This document shows positions 6,962-14,083 of a DNA stretch of 14,484 nt, piece by piece (position 1 is the first letter of the stretch; every line of letters begins with the position of its first letter). The translations under genes were made by a program, and so were the position numbers. The notes under the pieces are model-generated. The model was given only the letters and a program-made list of their open reading frames with translations, was not told the DNA's origin and made no database searches. The stretch comes from Thermoproteota archaeon (GTDB lineage: Archaea; Korarchaeota; Korarchaeia; B14-G2), in NCBI GenBank assembly GCA_003661385.1, contig QMWA01000024.1, forward strand, positions 1-14,484. The letters are read 5' to 3'.

Positions 6962-8242
6962 TTGAGGCTCTCGAAACCTGTTTTAGCAGCGATAGTGATA
7001 GCCATAGTTGTGATCGCGGGTGCAGTCATCTACAAGGCTTTCATAGCCAAGCCAGTTGTCAAGGAGGTTAAGGTGGGTGTGATCCTGCCTTTGACTGGCC
7101 CAGCTAGCAAGGAGGGGTGGATCGCCAGGCATGGCATTGAGCTTGCAATAGAGCACATCAATAGGCAGGGTGGAGTCAAGTCTCTAGGTGGAGCCAAGCT
7201 GGTTCCGATATTTGCTGACAGCGCAGGGAAGCCTGAGGTTGGGATGGCTGAGGCTGAGAGGCTCATAACAGTGGAGAAGGTCCATGTGCTCACAGGATGC
7301 TACCAGAGCGCCGTCACTCTGCCGGTTGCTGGGGTAGCTGAGAAGTACAAGATCCCATTCATGGTAGCTGACGCCATATCAGACAAGATAACCGAGCAGG
7401 GCTACAAGTACGTGTTCAGGGTCCACGGGAAGGCATCCTGGTATGGGAGAGACGCTGTGAAGTTCATAGTTGACATGAACAAGAAGTATGGCACAGACTT
7501 CAAGAAGATAGCTCTAGTCTATGAGGACGATGAGTTCGGTAAGTCAAGTGCTGAAGGCTTCAAGAAGTACCTTAAGCAGCTTGCTCCAGGCTATGAGATA
7601 GTGATAGAGGAGTCCTACCCACTGGCTGCAGCAGACCTCACCCCACTGGTAACCAAGGTTAAGGCTGCAGACCCGGATGTAGTTGTCCACGTGGCTTATG
7701 TGAGTGATGCCATACTGTTCTTCAGGGCCATGAAGACGCTGAACTGGTGCCCGAAGGTCTACCTAGGGCTAGGTGCAGCTGGCCAAGCACACCACGACTT
7801 CATAAAGGGCCTTGGCAAGGATGCTGAGTACGTCTTCACTCAGACAGAGTGGCAGCCAGACCTGCTTCTCTCACCTAAGCTGAAGGGCTTCAAGTGGGTG
7901 AATGACGAGTACAGGCAGAAGTATGGGGAGGACATGGTTGGGATATCAGCAGACTGCTACTCATCAACCTGGGTGCTATACTACGCGATAGAGAAGGCTG
8001 GGTCACTAGACCCAGATAAGATAAGGGATGCACTAGCCTCAATAGTCATGGACTTGCCTTCAAAGGAGGTCAACGTGATACTCCCATACACCAAGATAGA
8101 CCTGACTTCAGAAGGCCAGAACCCACATACTGCCATCTGTGTAGCGCAGATACTCGAGGGCAAGTTCAGGATAGTCTGGCCTGTTGAGTTCGCTACAGTG
8201 GAGGCCAAGTGGCCAATACCCTCATGGGAGGAGAGAGGCTAG
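6962..8242 (+). CDS. livK: Amino acid ABC transporter, type 1 solute-binding protein (LivK-like)
   Basis: 426 residues from TTG 6962, with GGTG 7 nt upstream. A hydrophobic segment at residues 7-24 has no lipobox Cys, so the protein is probably held in the membrane by an uncleaved or class III-type archaeal signal. The rest is a type 1 periplasmic-binding fold (Peripla_BP_6): VKVGVILPLTGP (36-47), GIELAIEHINRQGGV (about 59-73), then VHVLTGCYQSAVTLPVAGVAEKYKIPFMVA split over two strands, and IALVYEDDEFGKS. It captures the substrate outside the cell and hands it to LivHM. The ligand is unknown: the family takes leucine/isoleucine/valine but also amides, urea and aromatic compounds. It is followed 33 bp later by the aminotransferase, probably on the same transcript. 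Confidence 0.93.
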   Translation: MRLSKPVLAAIVIAIVVIAGAVIYKAFIAKPVVKEVKVGVILPLTGPASKEGWIARHGIELAIEHINRQGGVKSLGGAKLVPIFADSAGKPEVGMAEAERLITVEKVHVLTGCYQSAVTLPVAGVAEKYKIPFMVADAISDKITEQGYKYVFRVHGKASWYGRDAVKFIVDMNKKYGTDFKKIALVYEDDEFGKSSAEGFKKYLKQLAPGYEIVIEESYPLAAADLTPLVTKVKAADPDVVVHVAYVSDAILFFRAMKTLNWCPKVYLGLGAAGQAHHDFIKGLGKDAEYVFTQTEWQPDLLLSPKLKGFKWVNDEYRQKYGEDMVGISADCYSSTWVLYYAIEKAGSLDPDKIRDALASIVMDLPSKEVNVILPYTKIDLTSEGQNPHTAICVAQILEGKFRIVWPVEFATVEAKWPIPSWEERG

Positions 8243-8275
8243 CCTCCACCTCTAACATTATTTTGTGGTGGTCTC

Positions 8276-9553
8276 ATGCAGTCTAGGAGTGATGTCTTCA
8301 TACCCTTTATCAAGCCCTTCATAGCTGAGAAGGAGATCGTGGTATCACATGGCAAGGGGGCTGTAGTATACGACACTGAGGGGAACAGCTACATCGACAT
8401 GTTTGGGATGCACTCTGCTGCTGTACAGGGCTACTCTCACCCGAAGATAGTTGAGGCAGTCAAGAGGCAGGCTGAGAAGATAATGCATGTGACCTACGAC
8501 TTCGCCACAGAGCCCTCAGTGAAGCTTGCTGAGAAGCTCATCGAGATCACCCCAGAGGGCCTGAACAGAGTTTACCTGCTGAACAGCGGAGCTGAGGCAG
8601 ATGAGGCTGCGGTATACACTGCCAGGAGGGCAACTGGGAGATATGAGCTCATAGCCCTCTACGGTGCGTTCCATGGCAGAACCTACGGGGCTAGGAGCCT
8701 AATAGGCTGGAGGGGGTACAAGACTGGAGGAGGCCCGTTCCTTCCTGGAGTCCACCACATGCCATCATACTACTGCTACAGGTGCTCACTCGGCTTAGAG
8801 CACCCAGGATGCAACCTGCAGTGTGCTAGGCTGCTCAGCGATGTCATAACATACCAGACTTCAGGTGAGGTAGCTGCCTTCGTAGCTGAGCCCATGCAGG
8901 GGACTGCTGGGAACATACCTGCTCCAAGCGGGTACTTCACCACAGTCAAGAAGATACTAGATGAGTATGAGATACTGCTCATAGACGACGAGGTGATCAC
9001 AGGGTTCGCTAGAACAGGCAGGATGTTCGCCATAGAGCACTATGGCGTCACCCCTGACATAATGGTTGTAGCAAAGGCCCTGGGTGGAGGCCTCCCAGTG
9101 TCTGCGATAGTAGCCACAGAGGATGTAGCTAGCAAGGTGATGCCCATGGACTACTTCACGACATTCGGTGGGAACCCTCTTGCGGCAGCTGCGGCGCTAG
9201 CGGCCATAGAGGTCATAGAGGAGGAGAAGCTCGTCGAGAGGAGCCAGAAGCTAGGAGACTACCTGATGAAGAGGCTGAGAGAGCTCCAGGAGAAGCACGA
9301 GCTCATAGGTGACGTGAGGGGGAAGGGCTTGCTCATCGGCGTCGAGCTCGTGAAGGACAGGAAGACCAAGGAGCCAGCACGCGAGGAGTCCTATCAGGTT
9401 AGGGTTGAGTGTCTCAAGAGAGGAGTGATAATGCCAGCTGGAATGGGCTGGCTTGGAAACGTCATCAGGATGAACCCTCCGCTGGTGATAACAGAGGAGC
9501 AGATAGACAAGGCGGTTGACGTCCTGGATGAGGCCTTGAAGGCTGTAGGCTAG
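8276..9553 (+). CDS. Class III PLP-dependent aminotransferase (GABA/AGXT2/dialkylglycine decarboxylase-like)
   Basis: 425 residues from ATG 8276, with GGTG 5 nt upstream. Fold-type I PLP enzyme. LLNSGAEADEAA (101-112) contacts the cofactor phosphate, FHGRTYGARS (132-141) stacks on the ring, IDDEVITGFARTG (236-248) has Asp238 for the ring nitrogen, and AKALGGGLP has the Schiff-base Lys267. TTFGGNPLAAAAA and GDVRGKGLLIGVELVKDRKT are strong class III marks; the last resembles 2,2-dialkylglycine decarboxylase and AGXT2. The family includes 4-aminobutyrate and ornithine aminotransferases and archaeal amino acid racemases, so the substrate is open. The CYRC plus C-x3-C run (Cys167, 170, 179, 183) is notable. 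No good TATA box lies in the 33-bp gap after the binding protein gene, which suggests cotranscription and processing of an imported amino acid. Its TAG stop overlaps that of the epimerase. Confidence 0.92.
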   Translation: MQSRSDVFIPFIKPFIAEKEIVVSHGKGAVVYDTEGNSYIDMFGMHSAAVQGYSHPKIVEAVKRQAEKIMHVTYDFATEPSVKLAEKLIEITPEGLNRVYLLNSGAEADEAAVYTARRATGRYELIALYGAFHGRTYGARSLIGWRGYKTGGGPFLPGVHHMPSYYCYRCSLGLEHPGCNLQCARLLSDVITYQTSGEVAAFVAEPMQGTAGNIPAPSGYFTTVKKILDEYEILLIDDEVITGFARTGRMFAIEHYGVTPDIMVVAKALGGGLPVSAIVATEDVASKVMPMDYFTTFGGNPLAAAAALAAIEVIEEEKLVERSQKLGDYLMKRLRELQEKHELIGDVRGKGLLIGVELVKDRKTKEPAREESYQVRVECLKRGVIMPAGMGWLGNVIRMNPPLVITEEQIDKAVDVLDEALKAVG

Positions 9554-10497
9554 TGGTACTCAAGCTTCTTCCTGCCTAGCAGGTAGTCTATGTAGTCTCT
9601 CACCCCCATTTTTATGCTGTACTTCGGCTCATACCCTAGCTTAGCTCTAGCCTTCGATAGGTCTAGAGGCCCTCTTACTGGCTCAGCTATGTCGTAGCCT
9701 GGGCCTATCTCGACATCTGCTCCCGGCACCATCTCTCTGACTATATCAGCAAGCTCGTGGAGGCTGCACATCTCCCCTGAGCCTATGTTGAACGCCTCTC
9801 CTCCTACACCCTCTCTGATGGCAGCTAGGTAAATTGAGTGAGCTACATCCAGGACATAGACCGCCTCATACCTCTGGTCTCCTCCCTCCTTTATCCTGAC
9901 AGGCCTCCCTTCAACAGGCCCCTCAATGATCTCCTTGAAGGAGCTGAACCCCCTTCTGCTCTGCCAGGGGCCGTAGACTATCGGGAATCTGAGCGCAACG
10001 AACTCTATACCGTAGTCTCTGAAGTAGTTGAAGCCCAGGTGCTCTGAGAAAAGCTTGGTGGCACCATATATGGTCACGGGGTTCTTAGGGTGGTCCTCGG
10101 TGACGACTTCCCCCTCCTTAGTATACCCGTAGACTGCTGTAGAGCTCAGGTACACAACACGCTTGACATCAAAGACTCTAGCTCCCTCAAGCACATTCAG
10201 CGTCCCTACGACGTTGACCTTAAAAGCATCTCTAGGCCTCCTCTGAGAGGCTGCTGTCAACAGGGAGGCGCAGTGCACTATGCAGTCGACATCATGCCTC
10301 CTCAGAGCCTCCATGACGCCAACTGGATCTGAGACATCCCCCCGGATCACGGAGACCTTATCCATTATGTCCTCGATGGCCTTGTAGCCTGAGGTAAAGG
10401 TCGAGTATGCTACAGCCTTCCAGCCATGGTGCACGAAATCATGGAGGACATGAGAGCCTATGAAGCCAGACGCCCCAGTTACGAGCACACAGCCCAT
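9550..10497 (-). CDS. NAD(P)-dependent epimerase/dehydratase, extended SDR (GalE-like)
   Basis: 315 residues from ATG 10497; a TTG at 10500 is in frame, but only the ATG has proper spacing (5 nt) from GGTG (10503-10506 on the minus strand). Rossmann motif GASGFIG at 8-14; catalytic Ser119 in YLSSTAVYG and YxxxK as Tyr144/Lys148 in TIYGATK; RFPIVYGPWQSRRGF follows, typical of extended SDRs acting on nucleotide sugars. The usual acidic residue at the end of the second strand is missing (VAYSTFTSG), so NADP may be preferred over NAD. The likely role is interconversion of UDP- or dTDP-sugars for glycans; the substrate is unknown. It is convergent with the aminotransferase with overlapping stops, and no link to amino acid use is evident. 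Confidence 0.9.
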   Translation of the reverse strand: MGCVLVTGASGFIGSHVLHDFVHHGWKAVAYSTFTSGYKAIEDIMDKVSVIRGDVSDPVGVMEALRRHDVDCIVHCASLLTAASQRRPRDAFKVNVVGTLNVLEGARVFDVKRVVYLSSTAVYGYTKEGEVVTEDHPKNPVTIYGATKLFSEHLGFNYFRDYGIEFVALRFPIVYGPWQSRRGFSSFKEIIEGPVEGRPVRIKEGGDQRYEAVYVLDVAHSIYLAAIREGVGGEAFNIGSGEMCSLHELADIVREMVPGADVEIGPGYDIAEPVRGPLDLSKARAKLGYEPKYSIKMGVRDYIDYLLGRKKLEYH

Positions 10498-10527
10498 CAA
10501 AACACCCAGAGCTACCCACCAGGCTAG

Positions 10528-10535
10528 CTTATAAG
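10528..10535 (-). promoter_or_regulatory. TATA-like box of the epimerase gene
   Basis: CTTATAAG (self-complementary) lies about 35 nt before the ATG at 10497 on the minus strand and about 25 nt before the GGTG core. Confidence 0.5.
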
Positions 10536-10606
10536 CGTTTCCACAGCTAGAGGTGGCAGCCCATAGAGCCAGCAGCCTCTGGTAGCGCTAAGCTGAGGCA
10601 TGTCTG

Positions 10607-10633
10607 AGCTGCTTGAGCAGCTAATGGTTTAAA
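10607..10633 (+). promoter_or_regulatory. AlaX promoter: TATA-like box preceded by a palindrome
   Basis: TTTAAA (10628-10633) is about 26 nt before the GGTG core (10656-10659). Just upstream, AGCTGCT-TG-AGCAGCT (10607-10622) is a perfect inverted repeat with 7-bp arms covering the BRE position. It may be an operator, although AGCT-type words are common throughout this sequence. Confidence 0.4.
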
Positions 10634-10664
10634 GGCTCTGCTGCTGCAGGTGCTAGGTGCCAGC

Positions 10665-11408
10665 TTGCCCCCGCTTGAGAAGGTTGTTGAAGGTGTTGAG
10701 GCTACTTTGAAGCTGTACCTAGAGGACTCCTACCTGAAATCCACTAGAGCCATGGTCGTGAAGGCTGTTAAGAGTGGTGGAAGGTATTATCTGGTTGCTG
10801 ACAGGACCGTGTTCCACCCTAAGGGTGGTGGGCAGCCTAGTGACCGAGGAGCTATTAGGGGCAGTGGGTATGAGGCTGCTGTAGCTAGGGCTATGGAGTG
10901 CCGTGGTGTAGTTGTGCACTGGTGTAAGCCTGTCTCTGGTGTGCCATGTGAGGGTGAGGCTGAGCTAGCTATAGACTGGGGCTTCAGGTACCTGTTGATG
11001 AGGAGGCATACTGCAGCTCACCTCCTGGACTACGCTCTGGCAGAGGTTCTAGGAGAATATAGGCCTGCCGTCTCCTCCTGGCTGGATCACCCAGCTTATG
11101 TCGAGTTCAAGGGCCCTGCTCCAGGCAGCTCTGAGGTGAGGGAGGTTGAGGAGGCTGAGATGAGGCTCATAGAGGAGGGGCTGCCAGTCGAAGCCAAGCA
11201 CATGCCTTCAGAGGAGGTTGAGAGGCTCCCAACAGTAAAGGGGGTGAGGCTCCCTAAGCTGAGCAGGTACCGTGTGATCCAGATTGGAGACCTACCTCCA
11301 ATACCGTGTGGTGGCACGCATGTCAAGAACACTAGGGAGGTAGGTGGCTTCAGGGTTCTGAAGCTCGAGGACTGCGGGGGGAGCTTTAAGCTCTACTTTG
11401 AGGTCTGA
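10665..11408 (+). CDS. alaX: Alanyl-tRNA editing protein AlaX
   Basis: 247 residues from TTG 10665, exactly 5 nt after GGTG; the frame opens earlier at GTG 10650 (252 residues), but that GTG is only 20 nt from the TATA box and would lie before the expected transcript start. The protein is a free-standing homologue of the AlaRS editing domain and hydrolyses mischarged Ser-tRNA(Ala) or Gly-tRNA(Ala). Motifs (numbered from GTG): HPKGGGQPSDRG (56-67, glycine-rich loop), RRHTAAHLL with His120/His124, and PCGGTHVKN with Cys220/His224. These four residues form the zinc site. The length fits the medium AlaX type that keeps an N-terminal barrel. It overlaps the convergent amidohydrolase gene by 23 bp. 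Confidence 0.92.
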   Translation: MPPLEKVVEGVEATLKLYLEDSYLKSTRAMVVKAVKSGGRYYLVADRTVFHPKGGGQPSDRGAIRGSGYEAAVARAMECRGVVVHWCKPVSGVPCEGEAELAIDWGFRYLLMRRHTAAHLLDYALAEVLGEYRPAVSSWLDHPAYVEFKGPAPGSSEVREVEEAEMRLIEEGLPVEAKHMPSEEVERLPTVKGVRLPKLSRYRVIQIGDLPPIPCGGTHVKNTREVGGFRVLKLEDCGGSFKLYFEV

Positions 11409-13020
11409 GCTGTAGGTGCCTTATCCCACCTCCTACGACTGTCATGAGCACCTTAATGCGCTTGAGGCCCTCTAGGCTTGCTTCAAGAGGGTTCTCTGAG
11501 AGGGCTACGAGGTCAGCGTACTTCCCCTCCTCTATGCTCCCCATGAGGTTTTCCTCGTGGATCGCGTAGGCGGCGCTAGCTGTCAGCAGGTCTACTGCCT
11601 GCCTTACTGAGATCCTCTGGCTTAGGTACCAGCTCCAGTCTCCTCTGGCCTCAGGTGGGAGAGGCCTAGCTGCAGCGTTGTAGACTCCAGTCAGAGGGCT
11701 TGCGTCCTCTATTGGGTAGTCTGAGCCTCCACAGCACTTCACTCCAGCTTCAAGCAGGAGCTTCCAGGGGTAAGCGTGCTCTAGCTGCCTTGAGCTCAGC
11801 CTGCAGGCAGCCATCTCCCTGTCTGATGTCGCGAAGCTGAGCTGTATCGAGGCTATGACGCCGAGCTCCCGCATCCTAGCTATGAGCTCTCTGCTCAGCA
11901 CCTGGCAGTGCTCAATCCTGTGCCTAAGCTTGCTGCACTCCTTCCTCGCCACGTCCTCTAGCGCATCCAGGGCTGCCTTGACAGCTCTGTCTCCTATCGC
12001 GTGGATGCACACCTGTAGCCCAGCGCTATGGGCTTTTGACACCAGCTCTCTGAGCTCACTTGGGGTATGGAGGAGCTCTCCCCTACACCCAGGCTTGTCT
12101 CTGTACTCCTCCTCTAGAGCTGCTGTCCTAGCTCCCAGCGAGCCGTCGAGGAACAGCTTGATGCCCTGGATTCTGAGCCAGCTGTCCTCTACCAGCACAT
12201 CCTTAAGGTCTACTAGGGAGTCTAGGAGGCTCACTGCCCTTATCGGGTCTGTAAAGCTCCTCCTGCCTGTGCTCACCGCTAGCGCTCTGAGCAGAACCCT
12301 GACTCTGACTGGCAGCCTACCAGCCTTGTGCAGCACTCTGTAAGCCTGGAGCTCCTCTATGCCTGCTGCAGCATCCACTATGGTTGCCAGCCCAAGGGAG
12401 GCTAGCTTGCCTAGTGTAGCCTGCAGCCTCCTAGCCTTGACCTCGCTTGGAGTCTGCCTTAGCATGTACCTGAGCGCGTACTCTGCTGCCAGCTCCTTAA
12501 GCACACCACTATCGTAGTCTATTATCACACCCTTCTCCTCATCTACTGGGGTCCTCCTGCTTATCTTGAGGAGCTCTAAGGCCCTGGAGTTGGCTACAGC
12601 AGAGTGCAGGCATACTCTAGCCAGCAGAACAGGCCTACCTTCAGATACCTCATCCAGCTCGCTTCTAGTGGGCTCGCCTCCAATAGCAGCCTCGCTCCAG
12701 CCGAAGCCTAGCACCCACTCGCCTCTCGCCTTCTCCCTAGCTGCCTTCCTGACCATGCTATAGACTTCACTTAGGCTCCTAGCTGAAGTGAGGTTTACGT
12801 CCACCATGGCTTCTGTCAGTGGGTGCATGTGGCAGTCGATGAACCCAGGGAGCACAGCAGCTCCACCTAAGTCTACTAGATGGGTCCCTAGGCCAGCGAA
12901 CCTCAGCACCCTGCCTGAAGAGCCCACGGCAGCTATCCTATCCCCCTTGACTGCCAGAGCCTCAGCTACCCCACTTGGTGTAATGACTCTGCCACCATAC
13001 AGGATGAGGTCAGCTTGCAA
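11386..13020 (-). CDS. YtcJ-like metal-dependent amidohydrolase (Amidohydro_3)
   Basis: 544 residues from TTG 13020, with a GAGGT core about 8 nt upstream. TIM-barrel amidohydrolase of the YtcJ/TRZ-like group: GFIDCHMHP has metal ligands His64 and His66, GIKLFLDGSLGARTAAL has Lys288, HAIGDRAVKAALDALE has His340, RHRIEHCQVLS has His371 and GGSDYPIEDASPLTGVY has Asp434. The N-terminal (1-55) and C-terminal (about 485-535, GSIEEGKYADLVAL) parts form the usual small beta-sandwich. The QP that often follows the His371 strand reads QL (SIQLSFATSD). Members hydrolyse amides such as N-substituted formamides, but most are uncharacterised, so no substrate is proposed. The gene is divergent from carbamate kinase with a 70-bp gap and convergent with alaX. 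Confidence 0.9.
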   Translation of the reverse strand: MQADLILYGGRVITPSGVAEALAVKGDRIAAVGSSGRVLRFAGLGTHLVDLGGAAVLPGFIDCHMHPLTEAMVDVNLTSARSLSEVYSMVRKAAREKARGEWVLGFGWSEAAIGGEPTRSELDEVSEGRPVLLARVCLHSAVANSRALELLKISRRTPVDEEKGVIIDYDSGVLKELAAEYALRYMLRQTPSEVKARRLQATLGKLASLGLATIVDAAAGIEELQAYRVLHKAGRLPVRVRVLLRALAVSTGRRSFTDPIRAVSLLDSLVDLKDVLVEDSWLRIQGIKLFLDGSLGARTAALEEEYRDKPGCRGELLHTPSELRELVSKAHSAGLQVCIHAIGDRAVKAALDALEDVARKECSKLRHRIEHCQVLSRELIARMRELGVIASIQLSFATSDREMAACRLSSRQLEHAYPWKLLLEAGVKCCGGSDYPIEDASPLTGVYNAAARPLPPEARGDWSWYLSQRISVRQAVDLLTASAAYAIHEENLMGSIEEGKYADLVALSENPLEASLEGLKRIKVLMTVVGGGIRHLQLRPQSRA

Positions 13021-13059
13021 GCCTCTCTACCTCTAGCATGCTTGATGCCTAAGCTGGAA

Positions 13060-13071
13060 ACCTTTAATAGC
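13060..13071. promoter_or_regulatory. Single AT-rich box between divergent genes, possibly a bidirectional TATA
   Basis: CCTTTAATAG is the only AT-rich block in the 70 bp between the amidohydrolase (-) and carbamate kinase (+). Rightward it is about 25 nt before the ATG at 13091, with a purine-rich GGAAAC (BRE-like) just upstream, giving a leaderless transcript. Leftward, CTATTAAAGG is about 45 nt before the TTG at 13020, leaving room for a leader of about 20 nt with the GAGGT core. Confidence 0.5.
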
Positions 13072-13090
13072 TCTGTGTCTACAGGCGGCT

Positions 13091-14023
13091 ATGGAGCTAG
13101 TTGTAGTCTGCTTAGGTGGCAACGCGCTTATGCCTCCTGTCTCCAGGTTCTCGATAGAGGAGCAGGATAATACCATAGCTGAGACATGTAAGCTGCTCGT
13201 AAAGCTCGTTGACAGAGGTTATAGGCTTGTGATAGTTCATGGGAATGGCCCTCAGGTTGGAGCTAGGATAGAGCAGTGCTTAGCTGCCAGAGAGCTCATG
13301 AAGCCCTTTCCTCTCGATGTCCTTGACGCCGAGACCCAGGGGCAGATCGGGTACATGATCCAGAAGCACCTGGCATCACTGCTAGCTAGCCGAAGAGGGT
13401 TCCGAGGCTGCGTCACTGTCGTCACCCAGGTGGTAGTGGACCCAGAGGACGAGGCCTTCAAGAAGCCTACTAAGCCAGTTGGGAGGGCTCTCTCAAGAGA
13501 GGAGGCAGAGCACCTTGCTAGAGAAGGGTGGAGCTTGGTCGAGGAAGTTGGCAGAGGATACAGGAGGGTCGTCCCGTCTCCTAAGCCAGTGAAGGTGGTC
13601 GAGACAGATGCTGTGAGGACGCTGGTTGAAGCAGGCTTCATAGTCGTAGCTGGAGGTGGAGGCGGGATCCCTGTGGTGGAGGCCGACAGCAAGCTGATGG
13701 GAGCTGAAGCAGTAATAGACAAGGACAGGACTGCTGCCAAGATCGCCATAGAGCTGGGCGCAGACCTCCTCCTGATCCTCACTGACGTAGACTGCGTCTA
13801 CGTGAACTTCAGGAAGCCAGGTGAGAAGCCGATAAGGAGGATGACCGCTAAAGAAGCTAGAGAGCTGCTAGCTAGAGGAGAGTTCCCACCTGGAAACATG
13901 GGGCCCAAGGTGGAGGCCTGCATAGAGTTCGCTGAGGCAACAGGGAACCCAGCTGCAATAGGCCACCTAAGCAAGCCTGTTGAGACAGCAGAAGGCAAGG
14001 CTGGCACCATGATAGTCCCATAG
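13091..14023 (+). CDS. arcC: Carbamate kinase
   Basis: 310 residues from ATG 13091, leaderless by its TATA spacing. Amino acid kinase fold. Motifs: CLGGNALMPP (8-17), HGNGPQVGARIEQ (50-62), DAETQGQIGYMIQ (about 79-91), the family-typical insert TQVVVDPEDEAFKKPTKPVG, VVAGGGGGIPVV, DKDRTAA, LLILTDVDCVYVNF and FPPGNMGPKVEAC. The length matches the family (about 310-315). It converts carbamoyl phosphate and ADP to carbamate and ATP, ending arginine/citrulline or purine fermentation; in Pyrococcus the close homologue was described as making carbamoyl phosphate. No arcA (arginine deiminase) or arcB (ornithine carbamoyltransferase) gene is in the window, so the direction here is open. Confidence 0.95.
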   Translation: MELVVVCLGGNALMPPVSRFSIEEQDNTIAETCKLLVKLVDRGYRLVIVHGNGPQVGARIEQCLAARELMKPFPLDVLDAETQGQIGYMIQKHLASLLASRRGFRGCVTVVTQVVVDPEDEAFKKPTKPVGRALSREEAEHLAREGWSLVEEVGRGYRRVVPSPKPVKVVETDAVRTLVEAGFIVVAGGGGGIPVVEADSKLMGAEAVIDKDRTAAKIAIELGADLLLILTDVDCVYVNFRKPGEKPIRRMTAKEARELLARGEFPPGNMGPKVEACIEFAEATGNPAAIGHLSKPVETAEGKAGTMIVP

Positions 14024-14040
14024 CGCGCACGCATGTTTAC

Positions 14041-14063
14041 GCAACTCTTTAAATATATGTTGC
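14041..14063 (+). promoter_or_regulatory. Promoter of the winged-helix gene with an inverted repeat around the TATA box
   Basis: TTTAAATATA (14048-14057) is about 31 nt before the TTG at 14084. It is framed by GCAAC (14041-14045) and GTTGC (14059-14063), a 5-bp inverted repeat. A protein bound there would cover the TATA box, which fits negative autoregulation by the following regulator. Confidence 0.45.
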
Positions 14064-14083
14064 ACACACTGTAGCTGGTAGCC

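Noticed and set aside
8243-8275. TATA box or T-rich terminator (ATTATTTT) between the binding protein and the aminotransferase
   Set aside because: The box is only about 17 nt from the ATG, too close for a promoter, and the T-run is short and interrupted; cotranscription is simpler.
11855-12343. 162-codon plus-strand frame within the amidohydrolase gene
   Set aside because: Low-complexity Ser/Leu-rich product, typical of the complement of an AGG/GAG-rich gene, with no motif.
13252-13782. 176-codon minus-strand frame within carbamate kinase
   Set aside because: Ser/Thr/Pro-rich shadow opposite a perfectly conserved gene.
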